Assembly (NCBI GenBank): GCA_045642485.1
Contig: JAZUIV010000069.1
Coordinates: forward strand, 1-49,941
Direction of reading: 5' to 3'
DNA from: Cacconaster sp045642485
GTDB taxonomy: Bacteria > Bacteroidota > Bacteroidia > Bacteroidales > UBA932
DNA: 49,941 nucleotides
The notes under the pieces are model-generated. The model made no database searches. It was given only the letters and a program-made list of their open reading frames with translations, and was not told the origin of the DNA. Position 1 is the stretch's first letter; each line of letters starts with the position of its first letter. Made by a program: the position numbers and the translations under genes. Positions 44,887 to 49,941 of this stretch are shown here, one piece after another.

Positions 44887-45612
44887 ATGAACTCCAGAAG
44901 AACTCATAAAAAGAACTTGATAGTCAGCTTCAAAAATCTTTCCGAGGAATTGCTGCTCCTCTTCAAAGAAAAATATCCCGAAGGATACAAAGACTATTTG
45001 CAGCGTTACGACAAGCCCAACGGCGAAAGCATCTTTGTGGTGCCGCTGGAAACAGACGACACAGTATATATGATCAAATTCGAGGTGAAGGTGGACACCG
45101 CCTACGATGACGATGACATGGGTAAGGACTTCTTCGACGAAGAGATTGAGAAGGCCGACGAAACCCTCGCCCCGCTGCAAGAGGCCATCGACAAGGAGGA
45201 GAACTCCAACTCGCACACCGAGCGAGTGGTGCGCCACGGAGCCTACGAGGAGCTGCTCGAGAAAGAGACCAAGAAGAAGAAACCCGCAGCAGGTTCGCTC
45301 AGCGAAATTGGCGAGGAACTGGCCGAGGCCTTCCGCGACGATGAGGATTTTGACGAGTTCGACGATGATGATGAGGAGGACAACGACAAGGACGAAGACG
45401 ACGAGTTCGAGCCCTCGGACGAGGATCTGATGGAGATAGACATCGACAGCGACTTCTTCAAAGATGCCGAAATTCCACCCGAAGAGCTGGCCCGCATGGC
45501 CGCCGAAGAACAACCCGCCAAGGGCAAACGAGGCCGCAAGCCCAAGGCAGCCGCTGCTGCTCCTGCCGCTCCCGCTGCCCCGAAAAAGAAAGGCAGACCC
45601 CGCAAAAGCTGA
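44887..45612 (+). CDS. Acidic protein with C-terminal AT-hook motifs
   Basis: A 241-residue cytoplasmic protein of three parts. Residues 1-75 form a compact domain (RTHKKNLIVSFKNLSEELLLLF, ESIFVVPLETDDTVYMIKFEVKV) that looks conserved. Residues about 135-195 are extremely acidic (FDEFDDDDEEDNDKDEDDEF). The last 40 residues are Lys/Arg/Ala/Pro-rich with two AT-hook cores, KRGRKPK and KKGRPRK, separated by an Ala-Pro linker. The combination suggests a DNA-binding, nucleoid-associated or chaperone-like protein. No named family is recognised. It follows parE by 70 bases and has its own promoter. Confidence 0.83.
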   Translation: MNSRRTHKKNLIVSFKNLSEELLLLFKEKYPEGYKDYLQRYDKPNGESIFVVPLETDDTVYMIKFEVKVDTAYDDDDMGKDFFDEEIEKADETLAPLQEAIDKEENSNSHTERVVRHGAYEELLEKETKKKKPAAGSLSEIGEELAEAFRDDEDFDEFDDDDEEDNDKDEDDEFEPSDEDLMEIDIDSDFFKDAEIPPEELARMAAEEQPAKGKRGRKPKAAAAAPAAPAAPKKKGRPRKS

Positions 45613-45643
45613 TACCGACAAGGCTGCTTTGCGGATAGACATA

Positions 45644-45677
45644 TAAAAAATAAGGCTGGCAATTTGTCGGCCTTATT
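45644..45677 (-). terminator. Terminator between convergent nadD and the AT-hook gene
   Basis: AATAAGGC (45649-45656) pairs with GCCTTATT (45670-45677). On the - strand the stem is followed by TTTTTTATAT, a strong T-run for the nadD transcript. It may also stop the convergent + transcript. Confidence 0.8.
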
Positions 45678-45724
45678 CTATCAAAAGAGAGAGTTCTTTG
45701 AAATCTTGGTAATGATGGCAGAGA

Positions 45725-46306
45725 TCACCCGTTCTCATAGAAGTGCATCTCGGTGAGATACTCATAAACGGGCTCGGTGAGGAGGTAGCGGACATCGTGT
45801 TTGAGGCGCACCTGCTCGCGGATATAGGTGGAGGAAATGTCCATCATGGGCACATTGACCATAGTAACGTTGGGGTGCGAGGCAAGCTTGCAATGTTCCG
45901 ACCCCGGCCGAGGATAGACATAGATCTGGTAATGCTCCAGTATATACTCCCAGTTGCGCCAACGCTCGAAGGTTTCGAGGTTGTCGGAACCCATGATGAG
46001 GCAGAACTGTTTGTCGCGATACTGCTCGCCCAGATGGGCCAACGTGAGCACCGTGTAAGAAGGCTTGGGGAGATGGAATTCGACATCACAGGCACGAAGC
46101 TTGTAGTTGTCGTGAACCGCGAGACGCACCATTTCCAGCCTTTGTTGGTCGGCCAACAAAGTTTTGCGTTCCTTGAGGGGGTTCTGTGGTGAAACCACGA
46201 GCCACACCTCTTCCAAATCGCTGTTGGCCAGCATGGTATTGGCAATAATCAGGTGCCCAACATGCACGGGGTTGAAGGAGCCGAAAAAAAGACCTATTTT
46301 CCGCAT
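45725..46306 (-). CDS. nadD: Nicotinate-nucleotide adenylyltransferase
   Basis: NadD joins nicotinate mononucleotide to ATP in NAD synthesis. The 193 residues have the nucleotidyltransferase motif GSFNPVHVGHL (HxGH near residue 19), SPQNPLKER, IMGSDNLETFERW near 110 and the closing ISSTYIREQVR (SxTxxR near 157). Size is usual. It probably shares a transcript with the secreted protein upstream (37 bases away on the - strand). Confidence 0.96.
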   Translation of the reverse strand: MRKIGLFFGSFNPVHVGHLIIANTMLANSDLEEVWLVVSPQNPLKERKTLLADQQRLEMVRLAVHDNYKLRACDVEFHLPKPSYTVLTLAHLGEQYRDKQFCLIMGSDNLETFERWRNWEYILEHYQIYVYPRPGSEHCKLASHPNVTMVNVPMMDISSTYIREQVRLKHDVRYLLTEPVYEYLTEMHFYENG

Positions 46307-46343
46307 GATTCAAAACAAAAGATCCGAAAGAGTGCCGAAACAA

Positions 46344-46940
46344 TCAATAATACTTGTAGCGGCTGATAATCTGGATGTGGCGGAGTTTGTTGCCCTTGAA
46401 GGTGTAGATTTCGCCCACTTCGGAAGCACCGGCTATGACCTTGAGGACATTGATGTCGGTGGTGTAGGACTTGGGGTAGCTGCGGAAGATGGTCTTGAAG
46501 ACCTCCTCCTTGGTCATACCCACACGGATACCGTTGTCGAGCACCACGGCACTATCGGTAATCTTGGCGGCCACCATCTCGAGCTTCTTTGTCCAAATGC
46601 TGCGATAGACGTTGATGTTGGAACCGTCGAGGCGCTTGAGGGTGTTGACCGAGACGGTCATGGTGTCGTAGAACGTCTTGTAGCCGCTCTCGCGATACCA
46701 CAACAGCTGGTTGTTGGTGATAAAGTCTTCCACCGTGCTCCATTTGCCCAAAGGATAGATGGGATAGTCGGCCAAAGAGAACACAGTCATGGTATCGGCG
46801 TAGACTTTCACATCTTTCACCATATATTCGGGACGTGCGTAAGCCAGCATTCTTACGGCCTTGGCGCGAGAACTAACCTGCTGAGCATTAGCCGAAAACA
46901 ATACGGCTGTAAGGGCGAGTATCAGAGCAATTTTCTTCAT
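46344..46940 (-). CDS. Secreted protein of unknown function
   Basis: A 198-residue exported protein starting at MKKIALILAL (ATG complement at 46940; a longer reading to 46967 would put nine residues before the signal peptide). The signal peptide ends SANA near 19. The middle is a beta-rich body (FSLADYPIYPLGKWSTVEDFI, ESGYKTFYDTMTVSVNTLKRL). The C-terminal part, VLDNGIRVGMTKEEVFKTIF and EIYTFKGNKLRHIQIIS, resembles BamE/SmpA-like repeats, a weak parallel. A plausible promoter lies 25 bases upstream. Confidence 0.7.
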   Translation of the reverse strand: MKKIALILALTAVLFSANAQQVSSRAKAVRMLAYARPEYMVKDVKVYADTMTVFSLADYPIYPLGKWSTVEDFITNNQLLWYRESGYKTFYDTMTVSVNTLKRLDGSNINVYRSIWTKKLEMVAAKITDSAVVLDNGIRVGMTKEEVFKTIFRSYPKSYTTDINVLKVIAGASEVGEIYTFKGNKLRHIQIISRYKYY

Positions 46941-46964
46941 AATAGGATACAATGTTTCAAAATG

Positions 46965-46997
46965 CAAAAATACAATTTATTTCCGAATAAACGCAAA
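46965..46997 (-). promoter_or_regulatory. Promoter of the secreted-protein gene and nadD
   Basis: On the - strand TATTTTTG (46972-46965) fits TAnnTTTG, with TTTTG 21 bases further upstream (46998-46994). The start codon at 46940 is 25 bases downstream. The rest of the gap to nagB (46999-47627) holds no gene; it contains the hairpin and repeat element listed separately. Confidence 0.6.
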
Positions 46998-47105
46998 AAT
47001 ATTTTTTTTATTGTGGAAAAACAAGAATTTTATGAAGCATCTTTACTCTTTATGCGGTATTCTAAAGAACAACTTGGGACGAAATTGCTATTACAAATTC
47101 TCATT

Positions 47106-47152
47106 ATTCTCCCAAGATTCTTTTATCGTTATGGCAATAACGTTGGGAGAAT
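47106..47152. other. Nested inverted repeat in the gene-free region
   Basis: ATTCTCCCAA (47106-47115) is the exact inverse of TTGGGAGAAT (47143-47152), and inside it CGTTAT (47127-47132) is the inverse of ATAACG (47137-47142) with a 4-base loop. The inner and outer right arms are contiguous while 11 bases bulge on the left. No open reading frame covers it and no T-run follows. Confidence 0.65.
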
Positions 47153-47200
47153 CGAGGAAGAAGGTTGCTGTGATATTATGAGTGTCACAATTTATTTTTT

Positions 47201-47452
47201 TAAGGTGGGTTCTATAAATTGATTTCTTGGGATTTTGAGTTGGTTTTGGACCAGATTGCTGAGCGGAACGAGGGAGTGTAGCGGGCTATGAGAAGAAAGC
47301 CTGTGGCTTTCGATAGCGTTCCGTAGGACGATAAGCGAAGCGAAATCGAGCGGTGAACAAAAAGTGATAAACAGCAAGATGCCGGAAAACGCCCGAAATC
47401 GCAGAAAAGTATTTTATTATCTTCATACGTTGAATTTATAGAACCCACCTTA
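47201..47452. mobile_element. Small transposase-less element with 20-bp terminal inverted repeats
   Basis: TAAGGTGGGTTCTATAAATT (47201-47220) is the exact inverse of AATTTATAGAACCCACCTTA (47433-47452). If the element proper starts at AGGTGGG it is 248 bp and is flanked by TA on both sides, which fits a TA target duplication. There is no coding frame. A second copy at 49805 shares its first 86 bases with one change. This is the form of a MITE or other small inverted-repeat element moved by a transposase elsewhere. Confidence 0.82.
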
Positions 47453-47539
47453 TGTTGTAAAATGAATGGATATGTCTCTGTCGAGTGTTAAAATTTGCAT
47501 TTTTTTGCGATTTTTTTATAGTGTTTAAATTTTTTTTTG

Positions 47540-47547
47540 TAATTTTG
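47540..47547 (+). promoter_or_regulatory. Possible -7 element of nagB
   Basis: TAATTTTG matches TAnnTTTG, 80 bases before the nagB start in an AT-rich leader. No TTTG is found at the usual -33 distance. Confidence 0.4.
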
Positions 47548-47627
47548 CAAATCCAAAAACTATTACGAAATATTTTTCATAGTGTTTTTTGGGAAAGAAG
47601 ATTATAATATATTAATACTATAATTAT

Positions 47628-48449
47628 ATGAGAGTAATTATTGCAAAAGACTATGACGAGATGTCCATTTGGGCAGCTAACTACGTCGCCAAAAGGATCC
47701 TTGACGCTCATCCCACCGCCGAGAAGCCTTTCGTTTTGGGATGCCCTACCGGTAGCTCCCCCCTGGGACTTTACAAACATCTGATTGAACTCAACAAGAA
47801 GGGTGTCATCAGTTTCCAGAATGTTGTCACGTTCAACATGGACGAGTATGTGAACCTCCCTGTCGAACATCCCGAGAGCTATCACAGCTTCATGTGGAAC
47901 AACTTCTTCAACCACATCGACATCAAGAAAGAGAATGTCCACATCCTTGACGGCAATGCTCCCGACCTGATGGCCGAATGTGCCCATTACGAAGAGATGA
48001 TTGAGCAGGCCGGCGGTATCGACCTCTTTATGGGCGGTATCGGTCCCGATGGCCACATCGCTTTCAACGAACCAGGCTCCAGCTTGGCTTCAAAGACCCG
48101 TATCAAAACCCTTACAACCAATACTATCCAGGCCAACTGCCGTTTCTTCGACAATGATGTCACCAAGGTTCCCAAACAGGCTCTGACCGTCGGTGTGGGC
48201 ACCGTGATGGCTGCTCGCGAGGTGCTTATCCTCTGCAATGGTCCCAAGAAAGCCCGTGCTTTGCACCACATGATTGAAAATGGTGTCAGCCACATGTGGA
48301 CCGCCAGCATGTTGCAGATGCACCGCTTTGGTACTGTTGTTTGCGACGAAGAGGCTTGTGAAGAGCTCAAAATCAGCACTTACAACTACTTCAAAGACAA
48401 ACAGAGAATTGAGGGTACCATTGATCGTTACGTCAAATATTTTGATTAA
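47628..48449 (+). CDS. nagB: Glucosamine-6-phosphate deaminase
   Basis: NagB converts glucosamine-6-phosphate to fructose-6-phosphate and ammonia, the last step of amino-sugar use. The 273 residues follow the family: FVLGCPTGSSPLGLYKHL near 30, FNMDEYVNL with the catalytic Asp (about 72), DLFMGGIGPDGHIAFNEPGSSL with catalytic Asp and His (about 141-143), and ALTVGVGTVMAAREVLIL. The codon pattern is that of a well-expressed gene. It is followed by a hairpin terminator and has no neighbouring amino-sugar genes. Confidence 0.97.
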   Translation: MRVIIAKDYDEMSIWAANYVAKRILDAHPTAEKPFVLGCPTGSSPLGLYKHLIELNKKGVISFQNVVTFNMDEYVNLPVEHPESYHSFMWNNFFNHIDIKKENVHILDGNAPDLMAECAHYEEMIEQAGGIDLFMGGIGPDGHIAFNEPGSSLASKTRIKTLTTNTIQANCRFFDNDVTKVPKQALTVGVGTVMAAREVLILCNGPKKARALHHMIENGVSHMWTASMLQMHRFGTVVCDEEACEELKISTYNYFKDKQRIEGTIDRYVKYFD

Positions 48450-48472
48450 TTGAATACCGCAATATCAAATAG

Positions 48473-48499
48473 AAAGCATCTCATTTGAGGTGCTTTTTA
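48473..48499 (+). terminator. Terminator of nagB
   Basis: AAAGCATCTC (48473-48482) pairs with GAGGTGCTTT (48487-48496), nine Watson-Crick pairs and one wobble, with a 4-base loop and a T-run at 48494-48498. Confidence 0.85.
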
Positions 48500-48518
48500 T
48501 TTGTAGAAGTTTTTATCT

Positions 48519-48941
48519 ATGTTTATGCGTCACAAAATCATCACACTATTGCTTATCCTTTTGTGCACACTCTCTTTTTGGGGGTGCAAACCCGATTTTG
48601 ATACCATAGTGGCGGAGATGAATGCCGAGTGCCCGATGGATTGTGGTGAGGGGTTGACCATGTCTGCAATCTTTGTTGAAGATTCCAGTGTTGTAGTAAC
48701 CTGTATGATGGACGAGTCGCAACTTGGAGGATACACAGCTGTAGAAATGTTCCGTATTACCGATTCGTTGGGAGGCATGGGCTACTTCAAAGATCAAATC
48801 AAACAAGGTCTGCAGTCCGAAGGAACGGATGTCTTTATTGAATTGATGAAAGACAAGCACTTCCATCTTGTTTATCGCATGGTGGGCACACCTTCCGGCT
48901 CACAATATGACATACTTTTCACGCCGGAAGAGTTGTATTAA
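48519..48941 (+). CDS. Small lipoprotein of unknown function
   Basis: A 140-residue lipoprotein (Cys23 in SFWGC; a start at the second Met, 48525, would also work). The mature part has alternating strands (GLTMSAIFVEDSSVVVTCMMDE, HFHLVYRMVGTPSGSQYDILF) and a short helical middle. Two additional Cys (CPMDC) near residue 40 could form a disulphide or bind metal. No family recognised. Its stop is 3 bases from the stop of miaA on the other strand. Confidence 0.72.
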   Translation: MFMRHKIITLLLILLCTLSFWGCKPDFDTIVAEMNAECPMDCGEGLTMSAIFVEDSSVVVTCMMDESQLGGYTAVEMFRITDSLGGMGYFKDQIKQGLQSEGTDVFIELMKDKHFHLVYRMVGTPSGSQYDILFTPEELY

Positions 48942-48944
48942 GGT

Positions 48945-49802
48945 TTATCGTTTGTTGAACCAAGTGATTTGTTTCTTGGCGTAATGCCAGGTATTGAGTT
49001 TGATGGCTTCAGCCACTTCTTCCCGCATTGATTTTGAAAGAGGTAAGGGACTGTTATCTCCTTTTCCCCACACGGCGAAAAACTCTTTATAACCTACCGT
49101 GTTGAGGGTGTTGAGGTGCCTTAGCGGAAACAATTGTCTCGCTTCTTCTTCCAATCCTCGAGCCATCATTATGTCAACTCGTTGATTGATACGGCTTCTT
49201 AACTCATCTCTTTCTCGTGTGATGAGCACTTTCTCTATTTCAAACGGACGTGTGTCCCGAGGCTGCCGAATCATTTGGCTATAAGGCTTTCCTGCCGTGA
49301 GACACACCTCCAAAGCCCTTTGAATACGCACCCCATTGGCCAAATCCACCTGATTGTAGTATTCGGGATCCAATACTTTCAGCATGCTTCGCAAACTCTC
49401 CACACCCTCGTTCCGCAGTTTGTCCTGCAACTCCTTCCTCAGTTCGGGCGAAGGGTCGGGTAGAACAGCGACACCATTACACAAGGCATCAATATACAGC
49501 CCACTGCCCCCAACGGCTACCACAATATCGTGGGTTTCAAAAATTTTGTTCAAGCAGGATAATGCCTCTTGTTCGTATGTGAAAACATTATAGGGCTCGG
49601 CGACCGACCTGCAGGCAATAAAATGATGTTGAGCTGCGTCCAACTCTTCTTTCGAAGGCCGAGCCACACCGATATTAAGTTCGGAATAAAACTGCCGAGA
49701 GTCGCACGAAACAATCTCTGTGCCATACTCTTTAGCCAATTCTATGGCACGAGTGGTTTTCCCTGAGGCTGTGGGACCGACTACTACAACCAGTTTCTTC
49801 AT
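48945..49802 (-). CDS. miaA: tRNA dimethylallyltransferase
   Basis: MiaA adds an isoprenoid group to A37 of tRNAs reading UNN codons. The 285 residues show the P-loop VVVGPTASGKTTRAIELA at the N-terminus, SCDSRQFYSELNIG (substrate binding), AVGGSGLYIDAL near 97 and QRALEVCLTAGKPY, and end in the common AKKQITWF. It is slightly shorter than most relatives (around 300) but complete. The start codon is only 2 bases from an inverted-repeat element, so its promoter must lie within that element or beyond the window. Confidence 0.95.
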   Translation of the reverse strand: MKKLVVVVGPTASGKTTRAIELAKEYGTEIVSCDSRQFYSELNIGVARPSKEELDAAQHHFIACRSVAEPYNVFTYEQEALSCLNKIFETHDIVVAVGGSGLYIDALCNGVAVLPDPSPELRKELQDKLRNEGVESLRSMLKVLDPEYYNQVDLANGVRIQRALEVCLTAGKPYSQMIRQPRDTRPFEIEKVLITRERDELRSRINQRVDIMMARGLEEEARQLFPLRHLNTLNTVGYKEFFAVWGKGDNSPLPLSKSMREEVAEAIKLNTWHYAKKQITWFNKR

Positions 49803-49804
49803 TT

Positions 49805-49941
49805 AGGTGGGTTCTATAAATTGATTTCTTGGGATTTTGAGTTGGTTTTGGAACAGATTGCTGAGCGGAACGAGGGAGTGTAGCGGGCTACATGACCGAG
49901 TGACAAACAGCAAGATGACCAAAAACGGCCAAAATCACAGA
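49805..49941. mobile_element. Second copy of the small inverted-repeat element, cut by the window end
   Basis: The first 86 bases match 47203-47288 with a single change (ACC to AAC at the 49-50th base). Then 14 different bases replace an 80-base segment of the first copy, and similarity resumes at AAACAGCAAGATG. The left flank is TT here rather than TA. The right end lies outside the window, so completeness is unknown. Confidence 0.8.

Noticed and set aside
42859..45642. A 927-codon open frame on the - strand opposite parE and the AT-hook gene
   Set aside because: It is antisense to two clear genes and even spans their AT-rich gap, but its translation has no recognisable domain, is Val/Leu/His-rich as expected from GC-biased codons read backwards, and has no promoter of its own. 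It reflects rare TTA, CTA and TCA codons in the sense genes.

Overview
The window looks like chromosomal DNA of a member of the Bacteroidota, most likely an uncultured Bacteroidales. The evidence is a SusC/SusD pair, many lipoproteins and signal peptides ending AFAQ-like, an ExbB/ExbD/ExbD cluster, an archaeal-type prolyl-tRNA synthetase, DUF3078, DUF4252 and DUF4159-type proteins, and promoters of the Bacteroidota type (TTTG, 19-base spacer, TAnnTTTG). No CRISPR array, rRNA, prophage or complete transposase gene is visible.

Layout. 1-5.7 kb: a nutrient-uptake operon (SusC, SusD, a third surface lipoprotein) closed by a strong terminator. 5.7-8.0 kb: a lipoprotein with WD40-like repeats and a CxxCH motif, translationally coupled to a membrane protein. 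8.1-9.3 kb: a lone STAND-like ATPase behind an AT-rich tandem repeat. 9.3-18.9 kb: a dense + strand run of core genes (lipid-type ABC exporter, acyl-CoA ligase, dCMP deaminase, S41 protease, QueA, DprA, TatD, asparaginase). 19.0-21.4 kb: ExbB, a small membrane protein and two ExbD proteins with a terminator. 21.4-29.2 kb: alkaline phosphatase, AsnS, Udk, a TonB-like protein, a BASS transporter, an M20 dipeptidase, DUF4252 and a two-gene chromate transporter. 29.2-31.8 kb (- strand): a FadL-type outer-membrane protein and a low-complexity lipoprotein. 31.9-37.2 kb: ProS, DUF3078, TilS, a secreted unknown, a HicAB toxin-antitoxin pair and an initiator-like tRNA-Met.

From about 37.3 kb codon use changes. 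Arg AGG/AGA gives way to CGN, very long antisense reading frames appear and intergenic DNA becomes AT-rich. This part carries a - strand operon (DUF4159 protein, propeller with a possible secretion domain, DsbD), tRNA-Leu, topoisomerase IV subunit B (parE), an acidic AT-hook protein, NadD, NagB and MiaA. The boundary lies at the HicAB/tRNA-Met region. It may be a rearrangement or island boundary, or an assembly join.

The most unusual DNA is between tRNA-Leu and parE (42.44-42.84 kb). A large palindrome built from 11-base units (TCCGATATG core in one arm, CATATCGGA in the other) is followed by seven 22-base units, each carrying an A-tract, ending just upstream of the parE promoter. Both periods are near one or two helical turns, which suggests curved or supercoiling-sensitive DNA in front of a topoisomerase gene. 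A second novelty is a small transposase-less element with 18-20-base terminal inverted repeats, complete at 47.20-47.45 kb and present again, truncated by the window end, right before the miaA start codon at 49.8 kb.
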